From NCBI GenBank assembly GCA_035515055.1, contig DATJBV010000036.1:16339-80338 (forward strand): 64,000 bases of DNA. Reading direction: 5' to 3'. Positions 34,134 to 42,224 of the stretch are shown here, piece after piece. Source of the stretch: Pollutimonas sp035515055 (GTDB lineage: Bacteria; Pseudomonadota; Gammaproteobacteria; Burkholderiales; Burkholderiaceae_B). The number at the start of each line of letters is the position of its first letter. Positions within the stretch are counted from its first letter, which is position 1. The notes beneath the pieces are model-generated. The model saw only the letters and a program-made list of their open reading frames with translations. It made no database searches and was not told the origin of the DNA. Both the position numbers and the translations under genes were made by a program.

Positions 34134-34716
34134 GCTTGATCTCGTTTATTCGTGGAAGGAGGACGGCCTCGAAAACCTGTGGGGTAATGGGCCCGGTATG
34201 CTTGTAGCGTATGCGTCCGTTCTGGTCGATGATGAACGTTTCCGGCACGCCGTAGACTCCAAAGTCAATGCCTGTGCGGCCGTCCACGTCCAACACCGTC
34301 AGTTCATAGGGGTTGCCGTGTTTACTTAGCCAGGCATTGGCGCGGCGGATCGCCATTAGCGTTTCATCGGCCATCGCCATGCCGCGCACGTTCAAGGCAC
34401 CATCGCCGCGCGCCTCTTTATAGTTCAGGCCAATAATGGGCACGATGCCGCGCCTGGCAATCTCGACCAGCATTGCATGCTCTTCACGGCAGGCAACACA
34501 CCATGTCGCCCAAACATTCATCAGCCACACGCGCGATCGCATTTCTTCGGGGCCGAACCGGGTTTGCGGATCGTCGAGCCGCGGCAATCGAAACTCGGGC
34601 ACCGGCTTGTCGATAAGTGGCGATGGTATTTCGCGCGGATTCAACGTCAAGCCAAAGGCAAGAAAACCGGCCAGTATCAACAACAGGAAAAAAGGCAACA
34701 AGGACTTCAGTCGCAT
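34105..34716 (-). CDS. ccmG: Thiol:disulfide interchange protein CcmG/DsbE
   Basis: CcmG is a membrane-tethered thioredoxin that keeps CcmH or apocytochrome cysteines reduced. The 203-residue protein has an N-terminal anchor (LKSLLPFFLLLILAGFLAFG) and the active site VWATWCVACREEH, with GVYGVPETFIID holding the cis-Pro region. The ATG at 34716 lies inside the end of ccmF by 10 nt, as is usual in ccm operons. Confidence 0.94.
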   Translation of the reverse strand: MRLKSLLPFFLLLILAGFLAFGLTLNPREIPSPLIDKPVPEFRLPRLDDPQTRFGPEEMRSRVWLMNVWATWCVACREEHAMLVEIARRGIVPIIGLNYKEARGDGALNVRGMAMADETLMAIRRANAWLSKHGNPYELTVLDVDGRTGIDFGVYGVPETFIIDQNGRIRYKHTGPITPQVFEAVLLPRINEIKRANQEAPRN

Positions 34717-36659
34717 CGCCGCACCTTTGCCACGCGCCGGTAACGGCGGTCGGAGGCGGCAAAGATGCCGCCCAGGCCCATGAGCACGCATCCAGCCCAG
34801 ATCCAGCTGATAAAGGGCCGGTGATGGAGATGAATGATCCAACTCTCGTCGTCCAGCGGTTCGCCCAGCGAGACGTAAATATCGCGAAACAGGCCAACGT
34901 CGATAGCTGCCTCGGTCATCGGCATTTGCTGAGTTATATAAAGACGCTTCTCAGGATGCAGCAACGCCAATGGCTGATCGTTGCGCCCTAGCGCCAGCGT
35001 GCCGCGCGCCGCATCGTAGTTCGGGCCGGCCACTTCGCGAATGTCATTCAACATCACATCGTGCCCGGCAAACGCGACGCGTTCACCGACGCGCATCTTT
35101 ACATCGAGGCTGGACTGCATGCTGCCTACCATCGTGACACCGATCACGAAAACCCCTATCCCCAGATGCGACACCCACATCCCCCACCAGGCCCCTGGAA
35201 TGGAACGCATGCGGGCAGCGAGCGTGGCCGAGCCCCTTGCCCGCAGGCGTCCGGCAAGCAACTGCAGGCTTGCCAGTACGACCCATGCCGCCAGGAAAAT
35301 GCCCAGAACGCCGCGCCATCCCGCCTGATCGACCAATCTTCCGATCGCAAGACCGATAATGACGCTTGCCGTGAACGCCAGCGCCACTTGGCGCAGCGCC
35401 CTGCCCAAGCCGTGATTCTTCCAGTTCAAAAATGGGCCGAACATCATCAAGACGATGACGGGCGCCATGAGGGGCACAAAGACCGCTTCGAAGTACGGAG
35501 GGCCGACCGATATCTTGCCCAGGCCAAGCGCGTCCAAAAGCAGGGGGTACAACGTGCCCAGCAGTACAGAGGCCGCAACGACGGAGAGCAGAACGTTATT
35601 CGCCAACAACGACGTCTCGCGCGAGACCATGGCAAAGGTGCCGCCACCGGCCAGCCGCGGCGCGCGCCACGCGTATAGCAATAAGGACGACCCGATCACG
35701 AAGACCAGGAAGCCCAATATGAACAGGCCCCGGTTCGGATCCGTGGCAAACGCATGCACGCTGGTCAATACCCCTGAACGAACCAGGAATGTTCCAAGGA
35801 GCGACAATGAGAACGTACTGATGGCAAGCAGCACCGTCCAGCTGCGGAACGCGCCCCGTTTTTCGGTGACCGCCAGCGAGTGGATCAAGGCGGTACCCAG
35901 CAGCCACGGGATGAACGACGCATTTTCTACCGCATCCCAGAACCACCATCCGCCCCAGCCCAGCTCGTAATAAGCCCAGGCGGATCCCACCGCGATGCCC
36001 GCTGTCAGGAATACCCACGCCGCCGTGGTCCATGGCCGCGACCAACGCGCCCATGCCGCATCGAGACGTCCGGATATGAGGGCGGCCATGGCAAACGCAA
36101 AGGCCACCGAAAAGCCGACGTAACCCATGTAGAGCAGCGGCGGGTGGATGATCATCCCCGGATCCTGGAGGAGCGGATTAAGATCCTGCCCCTCGGCGGC
36201 GGCCGGCAACAGCCTGAGGAAGGGGTTGGATGTAAGGAGCATGAAGGCAATGAAGCCAACGCTCACCCACCCCAGCACGGCCAGCACCCTGGCCAGAAAC
36301 TCCGGCGGCAAGCCGCGTGAGAACACGGTGACGGCAATCGTCCATAGCGAGAGCGACAATCCCCACAGCAATAAGGAACCCTCGTGGCTTCCCCACACCG
36401 CGGTCAGGCGGTACATGAGCGGCGTGGCGGTGTTCGAGTGCATGGCTACGTAGACGACCGAAAAATCATTCTCGACAAACAGCCAGCCCAGGCACACGAA
36501 CGAAACGAGCAGGAACAGGAATTGACCCAGGGCAGCCGGACCCGCCACACGCATGAGCGCAACGCGATGTACATGCGCGCCGATCAGCGGAACCGTGGCC
36601 TGCACGAGCGCCAGCGCGAGTGCCAGGATCAGGGCGAAATGCCCGAGCTCAGCGATCAT
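34707..36659 (-). CDS. ccmF: Haem lyase subunit CcmF
   Basis: CcmF receives haem from CcmE and, with CcmH/I, attaches it to apocytochrome c. The 650-residue protein has about 15 membrane helices. Family marks include TAVWGSHEGSLLLWGLSLSL near residue 90 and the WWD motif region GWGGWWFWDAVENASFIPWL, with His ligands in flanking loops. It overlaps ccmE by 4 nt and ccmG by 10 nt. Confidence 0.96.
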   Translation of the reverse strand: MIAELGHFALILALALALVQATVPLIGAHVHRVALMRVAGPAALGQFLFLLVSFVCLGWLFVENDFSVVYVAMHSNTATPLMYRLTAVWGSHEGSLLLWGLSLSLWTIAVTVFSRGLPPEFLARVLAVLGWVSVGFIAFMLLTSNPFLRLLPAAAEGQDLNPLLQDPGMIIHPPLLYMGYVGFSVAFAFAMAALISGRLDAAWARWSRPWTTAAWVFLTAGIAVGSAWAYYELGWGGWWFWDAVENASFIPWLLGTALIHSLAVTEKRGAFRSWTVLLAISTFSLSLLGTFLVRSGVLTSVHAFATDPNRGLFILGFLVFVIGSSLLLYAWRAPRLAGGGTFAMVSRETSLLANNVLLSVVAASVLLGTLYPLLLDALGLGKISVGPPYFEAVFVPLMAPVIVLMMFGPFLNWKNHGLGRALRQVALAFTASVIIGLAIGRLVDQAGWRGVLGIFLAAWVVLASLQLLAGRLRARGSATLAARMRSIPGAWWGMWVSHLGIGVFVIGVTMVGSMQSSLDVKMRVGERVAFAGHDVMLNDIREVAGPNYDAARGTLALGRNDQPLALLHPEKRLYITQQMPMTEAAIDVGLFRDIYVSLGEPLDDESWIIHLHHRPFISWIWAGCVLMGLGGIFAASDRRYRRVAKVRRCD

Positions 36660-37102
36660 CGGCCCACCGTCCGCGCGGTCTTTTGCGCCTGCTCGAGGGC
36701 GTGGGCCGCCTCTGGCGGCATGTAGTTCTCATCATGCTTGGCCAGCACTTCCGTGGCATGAAACATGCCGTCGGACGCGAGGCTTCCCTGGACAACAGCG
36801 CCTTTGCCGTCGCGAAACAAATCCGGCAGCGAACCCGTATAGGTCACTGGAACCGTCTTTACGGTATCGGTGATCACGAACTGCACCGTCATGCCGTCGG
36901 GCTGCCGGCGTACCGATCCCGCCTCGACCATCCCGCCGATGCGCAGCACTTTCCCGGACACAGCCTTGCCCTCGGCCACTTCCGTAGGGGTATGAAAAAA
37001 GACCAAGTTCTGCTGGAACGCGGTAAGCACCAGGCCCACGGCTGCGGCAAGCAAGAGCAGGCCGCCGCAGACCAGCAATAAACGCTTGTGCCGAGCCTTC
37101 AT
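36656..37102 (-). CDS. ccmE: Haem chaperone CcmE
   Basis: CcmE binds haem covalently in the periplasm and passes it to CcmF. The 148-residue protein has one N-terminal helix (RLLLVCGGLLLLAAAVGLVL), a beta-barrel (OB) domain with GGMVEAGSVRRQPDGMTVQF, and the haem-binding His in EVLAKHDENYMPPE. The start overlaps the ccmD stop by ATGA; the longer open frame upstream is just ccmD in another frame. Confidence 0.95.
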   Translation of the reverse strand: MKARHKRLLLVCGGLLLLAAAVGLVLTAFQQNLVFFHTPTEVAEGKAVSGKVLRIGGMVEAGSVRRQPDGMTVQFVITDTVKTVPVTYTGSLPDLFRDGKGAVVQGSLASDGMFHATEVLAKHDENYMPPEAAHALEQAQKTARTVGR

Positions 37103-37248
37103 TGCGCTCCTCCCTTTCTGGACCCGCGCCGCCGCAATACCGAGGCCAGTTCCAATGCGATCAGCGCGACAGCGGCGCCATAACTGCCCCAGACGAAAAA
37201 GGCATCGCCCCCCATGCGCCAGAAGCTCGACCATGAATCCCAATGCAT
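37099..37248 (-). CDS. ccmD: Haem exporter protein CcmD (49 aa)
   Basis: This small ORF reads MHWDSWSSFWRMGGDAFFVW then GSYGAAVALIALELASVLRR and a basic tail. That is the CcmD pattern: an aromatic N-terminus, one membrane helix with a Trp-x-x-Tyr start, and Arg/Lys after it. CcmD helps release haem-loaded CcmE from the CcmABC complex. It is linked to ccmC by TGATG and to ccmE by ATGA overlaps. Confidence 0.9.
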   Translation of the reverse strand: MHWDSWSSFWRMGGDAFFVWGSYGAAVALIALELASVLRRRGSRKGGAQ

Positions 37249-38015
37249 CACGCGTTTTCTCCCGATGGTTGTTCAGTCGCCGTGGCCGTCCAGGCGGCAT
37301 GGCGTTCCCGCTTCAGAATCAACGGCCGGACCCGCCATAGACTCACGGCAGCCGCGTATGACCAGGCAGCGCATGCCATCAGCAGCATGCCGGCGAGCAT
37401 AGTCATGGCCATGGACGGCGCCTGCGTCAAACTGACCGAGGCGCCCTGGTGCAGCGTATTCCACCATTTCACCGAGAAATAAATGACGGGTACATTGATG
37501 GCGCCCACCAAGGCGATCACCGCGCCGGCCCTATCCGCCCGCGCCGGGTTGGCGATGGACCGGGTCAGCGCCATATGTCCCAAGTAAAGAAAGAACAACA
37601 ACAGCTGGAATGTAAGCCGCGCGTCCCACACCCAGTAGGCGCCCCACGTCGGCTTGCCCCAAAGCGCGCCGGTCCAGAGAGCAAGAAAACAAAACATGGC
37701 GCCGGTGGGCGCCAACGCCCGGCTCATCAGGAACGACATCCGCGTATTCATGACCAGGCCGACGCCGGACCAGAACGCCATGGCCAGGTAAATGATCATG
37801 GAGGCCCAGGCCGCCGGGACATGAATGAAGATGATCCGGTAGACCTCGCCCTGCTGGGCATCGGTGGGCGCGATGAAGAAGCCGACCCACACGCCCGCAA
37901 CGGCAAAGAGCGCGGCCGCCATGGCGAAACGAGGCGCCAGCCATCCGGAGGCCCGATAGAAGGCCTGGGGCGCGGCATAGCGGAACAATAGGGTCTTATA
38001 GTGGAACAACGACAT
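37248..38015 (-). CDS. ccmC: Haem exporter protein CcmC
   Basis: CcmC loads haem onto CcmE. The 255-residue protein has six helices and the WWD-type domain GKPTWGAYWVWDARLTFQLL, with conserved His residues in neighbouring loops (IIFIHVPAAWASMIIYLAMA). It lies 3 nt after ccmB. Confidence 0.95.
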   Translation of the reverse strand: MSLFHYKTLLFRYAAPQAFYRASGWLAPRFAMAAALFAVAGVWVGFFIAPTDAQQGEVYRIIFIHVPAAWASMIIYLAMAFWSGVGLVMNTRMSFLMSRALAPTGAMFCFLALWTGALWGKPTWGAYWVWDARLTFQLLLFFLYLGHMALTRSIANPARADRAGAVIALVGAINVPVIYFSVKWWNTLHQGASVSLTQAPSMAMTMLAGMLLMACAAWSYAAAVSLWRVRPLILKRERHAAWTATATEQPSGENA

Positions 38016-38018
38016 CTC

Positions 38019-38693
38019 CTACTCCACAGCGATGCGCAAGGAGGCGGCACAGGCCCACGGCGCAAGAGCCAAGGTCCCGGCAAACGCGCCGGCGAGCAAC
38101 ATCAGGTGTGCCTGCCCGCCCATGCCTGAAACCTGGGCTTCCACGGCGCCCGCCCCAAAAATCAGCACAGGAACAAATAAGGGCAGGACGAGCAAGGCGA
38201 GCAAGGCGCCACCGCTACGCAAGCCCAGGGTCAAGGCGGCACCTATGGCGCCCAGCCAGGCCAGAACAGGCGTGCCAAGCAACAGGCTGGCGACGAGCAC
38301 CGGCAGCGCCTCGATTTCCAGCCCCAGCCACAAGCCCAATAAAGGAGCGGCCAGGATCACGGGAAAACAGCTGGCGAGCCAGTAGGCAAGCACTTTGGCG
38401 CCGACCCAGACGACAGCGGGTTCGCTCGACAAGATCAGCTGGTCGAGGACGCCGTCAGCGGCGTCCTGCGCGAATAGGCGCGGCAACGAGAGCAGGCATG
38501 ACAACAAGGCGGAAACCCAGATCACACCCGGCGCGATCGCCCGTAGCTGATTCGGCTCGGCACCGACACCCAACGGAAACAGGCAGACCACCACCACAAA
38601 AAAGCCGAGCGTCAGGAGAATATCGGTACGTTCGCGCCACGCGACCCTTAGGTCGCGACCCAGCATCGCGCAGAAGACATTCAACACACCCAT
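38019..38693 (-). CDS. ccmB: Haem exporter protein CcmB
   Basis: CcmB is the permease half of the CcmAB transporter that works with CcmC. The 224-residue protein has six helices and begins MGVLNVFCAMLGRDLRVAWR; it contains ALLSCLLSLPRLFAQDAADG and LDQLILSSEPAVVWVGAKVL, both typical. The ATG at 38693 lies 13 nt inside ccmA, with AGGGG in front. Confidence 0.93.
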   Translation of the reverse strand: MGVLNVFCAMLGRDLRVAWRERTDILLTLGFFVVVVCLFPLGVGAEPNQLRAIAPGVIWVSALLSCLLSLPRLFAQDAADGVLDQLILSSEPAVVWVGAKVLAYWLASCFPVILAAPLLGLWLGLEIEALPVLVASLLLGTPVLAWLGAIGAALTLGLRSGGALLALLVLPLFVPVLIFGAGAVEAQVSGMGGQAHLMLLAGAFAGTLALAPWACAASLRIAVE

Positions 38694-39331
38694 GCCCCTA
38701 CATCGAGCACCGCGACGGCTTGCGCATCGACCGCGTCCTGGTGAGTAATCATGACTACCAGCCCGCCTTTTGCGCAATGCGCGTGCAGCATCTCGGCAAC
38801 GATAGCGATGGCATCGGCGTCCAGGGCCGCGAAGGGTTCGTCCAGCATCCACAAGGAACGCGCGTGCGACAGTGGAAGCCGCGCCAGTGCCGCCCGGCGC
38901 CGCTGTCCTTGGGACAGGACGCTCACCGGCAAATGCATCTGCCCGGCCATGCCCAGGCGCGCCAGCGCATCGGCGCAATGGCTCACCGCAGAGCTGTCGC
39001 CGGCGCACGCGGCGGCAAAGCGCAAGTTCTCGAGCGGGGTAAGGCCCTCATTCAGCGCCAATGCATGTCCTAGATAAAGCGAATCTCTCTGAAACGCCTC
39101 GGGATGTTCGCTTATGGAGCGGCCATGCCAGCACACGGCGCCCTCTTCCGGCACGGCCAGGCCGGCAAGAATACGTAGCAGGCTCGTCTTGCCGATGCCG
39201 TTGGTGCCCGCTAATCGCAGCATTTGGCCACGGGCGACTTGCATGCCGAGACCGCGAAATAGCATCCGCTCACCCTTCAGGCATGCAAGGCCTGTGGCCT
39301 CGAGTGCGAACTCCCCGTCTGCTTGCCGCAT
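38681..39331 (-). CDS. ccmA: Haem exporter ATP-binding protein CcmA
   Basis: CcmA is the ATPase that powers release of holo-CcmE. The 216-residue protein has Walker A LAGTNGIGKTSLLRILAG, the signature VLSQGQRRRAALARL, and Walker B SLWMLDEPFAALD. It starts 3 nt after the napC stop, so nap and ccm form one continuous leftward gene string. Confidence 0.95.
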   Translation of the reverse strand: MRQADGEFALEATGLACLKGERMLFRGLGMQVARGQMLRLAGTNGIGKTSLLRILAGLAVPEEGAVCWHGRSISEHPEAFQRDSLYLGHALALNEGLTPLENLRFAAACAGDSSAVSHCADALARLGMAGQMHLPVSVLSQGQRRRAALARLPLSHARSLWMLDEPFAALDADAIAIVAEMLHAHCAKGGLVVMITHQDAVDAQAVAVLDVGAWVC

Positions 39332-39334
39332 TGC

Positions 39335-39967
39335 CTACTTCGCCGCCGCTCCCGTACTGGCGGGATGGAACACCTCCGGCGCAACTTCGCCCGAGGTACG
39401 GTCCGCGCCCACCCCCTGGTGCACGGGCGGCAGCGCATGTGCAATTCCCTTGTGGCAATCAATACACGTCTGGCCGTCCGTGAAACCCTGCTGGTGCATG
39501 TCGCTTGCGCGCCTGCCTTGCACGGCATAGTCGAACGAACTGAACTTGTGGCAGTTGCGGCACTCCTGGGAGTCGTTTGCCTTCATCCGCTTCCATTCAC
39601 GGCTTGCCATCGCAAGGCGGTGATCGGCGAACTTTTCGGGCGTATCTATCGTGCCCAGGACTTTACCCAGCAATTCGTTGGACGCCTGTATCTTGCGTAT
39701 CATCTTCGGTCCCCACTCGCGTGGGACATGGCAGTCCGGGCAGGTGGCGCGCACGCCGGAGGCGTTCTGATAGTGGACCGTATTGCGGTATTCCGCGTAC
39801 ACGTTGTCCTTCATTTCATGGCACGAGATACAGAATGGCTCTGTATTAGTGGCTTCCAGGCTCCAGTTGAATCCGCCCCAAAAGATGACCCCGAGGATGA
39901 AGCCCGAAATGACGACGCCCCAGCCGCGTCGTCGCCCTTTAAAGATACCTTTGCTGCTTTTTTCCAT
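39335..39967 (-). CDS. napC: Membrane-anchored tetrahaem cytochrome c NapC
   Basis: NapC is the quinol oxidase that passes electrons to NapAB. The 210-residue protein has one N-terminal anchor (GWGVVISGFILGVIFWGGFN) and four CxxCH sites: CISCH, CPDCH, CRNCH and CIDCH, as in the NapC/NirT family. The ATG at 39967 precedes the anchor directly; the longer open frame upstream reads through napB in another frame. Confidence 0.95.
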   Translation of the reverse strand: MEKSSKGIFKGRRRGWGVVISGFILGVIFWGGFNWSLEATNTEPFCISCHEMKDNVYAEYRNTVHYQNASGVRATCPDCHVPREWGPKMIRKIQASNELLGKVLGTIDTPEKFADHRLAMASREWKRMKANDSQECRNCHKFSSFDYAVQGRRASDMHQQGFTDGQTCIDCHKGIAHALPPVHQGVGADRTSGEVAPEVFHPASTGAAAK

Positions 39968-40004
39968 GATGTCAGATGCTCCGATGATTTGGCGCGGGTG
40001 GCGC

Positions 40005-40451
40005 TTAGCGCAGCCCTTCAACCCGTTGGAAGGTGTTTCCCACCAATGGCTTGGCGTCCGTCTGCGACGCATGACATTGCATACAGAAATAGCGGCGCGG
40101 CGATACATTGGATAGCTCGCCGCCGTCGCGGTCCTTGAAATGGGTCAGGCTCACTTTGGTCGCGCCTGTCTCGCGATAGCGGCTCCATGAGTGGCAGTCC
40201 ATGCAACGATTGAAGTTCATCGTCACTTCGTAGCCATCGGTCTTGTGCGGCACCAGGGGCGGCTGCTGCACAAAGTCCCTGGGCAGCGGGGGGCCGTCGG
40301 GCAATTGCTTATGATTGCCGAGAGGCGCTTCGGGCGCGTCGACCGCCGCCGACCGCAAGGTCTTGACGGGGGTCTCTGCGGTTACCGCGGCGGTGAAAAA
40401 ACTCAGCGCCGCCGCAAGCGCCAACGCAAAACGGAACTTCGATTGCTTCAT
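40005..40451 (-). CDS. napB: Dihaem cytochrome c subunit of periplasmic nitrate reductase
   Basis: NapB feeds electrons into NapA. The 148-residue protein has a signal peptide (FALALAAALSFFTAAVTAET) and two haem sites, NRCMDCHSW and YFCMQCHASQ, with the usual PPLVPHKTDGYEVTMNFNRC before the first. The ATG overlaps the napH stop by 4 nt. Confidence 0.95.
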   Translation of the reverse strand: MKQSKFRFALALAAALSFFTAAVTAETPVKTLRSAAVDAPEAPLGNHKQLPDGPPLPRDFVQQPPLVPHKTDGYEVTMNFNRCMDCHSWSRYRETGATKVSLTHFKDRDGGELSNVSPRRYFCMQCHASQTDAKPLVGNTFQRVEGLR

Positions 40452-41350
40452 GACTCGCTCCTGTGTAGTCGGGTCGAAATACGGAAAACATCCTGGGCGC
40501 ATACGTCGATGCAACGGCCACACGTCGTACAGTCACCATCAAGAATCAGTGCGTGATCCTGCCCGACGCCCTTGAGCGCCGGACGTATCACTTGCCATTC
40601 GGGACAAACGGCAAAGCAGTCCATGCAGTCGTTGCAGGCGCCCCGATTGGTGGCCTCGATGCGCAGCAGGGCCACGCCGCCCAGCAAGCCGTAGAAGGCT
40701 CCCTGGGGACATAGATGCCCACACCAGCCATGGCTGGCTATCAAGAGATCGTAGAAAAAGACGCCAATGACAATGCCCCAGGCCAGCCCAAAGCCGAATA
40801 CCAGCCCGCGATGCAGCATCGACACCGGGTTTACCCATTCCCAGGCGAGCCCGCCGGTCATGGTTGCGGCGATCATCACGAATATCAACAGCCAATAGCG
40901 GGTCGAGGCGGCCGGGGCCTTGTTGCCTTTTATACCCAGGCGGCGCCGCAACCAGGCCGCCGCGTCCGTGACGATGTTCATGGGACAAACCCACGAGCAA
41001 TACAGTCTTCCACCGAATAAAAGATAGAACGCGAGGACGAGCGCCCCGCCCACCAGGGCGTCGCGATATGGAATATGGCCAGCGGCAAACGATTGGGCCA
41101 GGACGAAGGGATCGGCCATGGGCACGACGCCAAGCAATAGGCTTGCGCTAAGGTTTCCCTGGATCACCCACACGCCCAGCCAGGGTCCCAGTAAAAAGAT
41201 CCCCAATATGCCGAACTGGGACAGCCGGCGCAGCAATAGCCAGTGGTGGGCGCGCCACCACCCTTTGGTCTGTACTGCCTCGACGCCGGGGCGCTTGCCG
41301 GCGCGCATGCCGGTCGCGGCGGCGCCCTGCCTTGCGTCGCCCGCCGTCAT
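40448..41350 (-). CDS. napH: Quinol dehydrogenase membrane component NapH
   Basis: NapH is a polytopic ferredoxin-type protein that with NapG moves electrons from menaquinol or ubiquinol towards Nap. The 300-residue protein has four helices, two CxxxCP motifs next to the membrane (YCSWVCPMNIV and WCGHLCPQGAFYG) and two C-terminal 4Fe-4S sites (CNDCMDCFAVCPE and CTTCGRCIDVCAQ). I prefer the ATG at 41350, which overlaps the napG stop as ATGA; a GTG three codons earlier is also open. Confidence 0.93.
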   Translation of the reverse strand: MTAGDARQGAAATGMRAGKRPGVEAVQTKGWWRAHHWLLLRRLSQFGILGIFLLGPWLGVWVIQGNLSASLLLGVVPMADPFVLAQSFAAGHIPYRDALVGGALVLAFYLLFGGRLYCSWVCPMNIVTDAAAWLRRRLGIKGNKAPAASTRYWLLIFVMIAATMTGGLAWEWVNPVSMLHRGLVFGFGLAWGIVIGVFFYDLLIASHGWCGHLCPQGAFYGLLGGVALLRIEATNRGACNDCMDCFAVCPEWQVIRPALKGVGQDHALILDGDCTTCGRCIDVCAQDVFRISTRLHRSES

Positions 41351-42204
41351 GGTTTCCACGCTGGGTTAAGCGCGCCTGGCGCATCCGAGTGCAGACGGGT
41401 ATCGCCATACGCGCGATCTTCCATGCCGCGCACGGGCAGTTCGACTTGCTCGCCGATCAGCGAGCCGCCGGCCGCCTCCTTCTCTTCCCACCCACGGCGG
41501 TAGTACTCGGCCCGCGACCCCTGGGCCAATCGCCGCGGCAATACCTTGATGGCCGCCTCGCCGGGCAGCACACAGGATTTTTCGCATTTTCCGCAGCCCG
41601 TGCAATGATCGGAATGCACCGTCGGCAGCAGCATGGCGTGGCGGTCGGATCGCGGATTATGGGTGCGTTCCAGGGTAATGGCCTTGTCGATGACGGGGCA
41701 GACCCGGTAGCAAACATCGCAGCGCAATCCCAGGAAGTTAAGGCAATTTTCCTCGTCGATCAGAACGGCGAGCCCCATGCGCGCCTCGTCGATATCGGTC
41801 AGTGCATGATCGAGCGCCCCCGTCGGACAAATGTCGACGCAGGGAATGTCTGCGCACATTTCGCAAGGGATCTGGCGCGCTTCGAAGTAAGGCGTTCCCG
41901 TGGCCACGCCGCCGCCCAACGTCGCGAGCGAGAGCGTGTCGTATGGGCAGGAGCGCACACACAAGCCGCAGCGCACGCATGCCGCCAGGAAATCAGCCTC
42001 GGCAAGCGCACCGGGGGGTCGGATGGCCGTAGGCGGCAGCGCGCGCGCCTGCCGTGCATGCAGGCCAGCGCCAAGCGCCAGCAGGCCGCCAACACTCGCG
42101 GTGCCGGCTGCCTGCTTGATGAACCTGCGCCGCGACGCGGACGTCGCCGGACGCCCTGGGGCGACTGGAGTATCGTCTGCTGTCTTGCGCGTCGTCTTGT
42201 TCAT
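41347..42204 (-). CDS. napG: Ferredoxin-type protein NapG
   Basis: NapG is the periplasmic iron-sulfur partner of NapH. The 285-residue protein has a Tat signal (SASRRRFIKQAAG) and four 4Fe-4S clusters: CVRCGLCVRSCP, CEMCADIPCVDICP, CDVCYRVCP and CTGCGKCEKSC. The ATG at 42204 lies 20 nt after the napA stop and puts the twin-Arg at a normal depth. Confidence 0.94.
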   Translation of the reverse strand: MNKTTRKTADDTPVAPGRPATSASRRRFIKQAAGTASVGGLLALGAGLHARQARALPPTAIRPPGALAEADFLAACVRCGLCVRSCPYDTLSLATLGGGVATGTPYFEARQIPCEMCADIPCVDICPTGALDHALTDIDEARMGLAVLIDEENCLNFLGLRCDVCYRVCPVIDKAITLERTHNPRSDRHAMLLPTVHSDHCTGCGKCEKSCVLPGEAAIKVLPRRLAQGSRAEYYRRGWEEKEAAGGSLIGEQVELPVRGMEDRAYGDTRLHSDAPGALNPAWKP

Positions 42205-42224
42205 CGCGTTTCCGACCCTGTCGT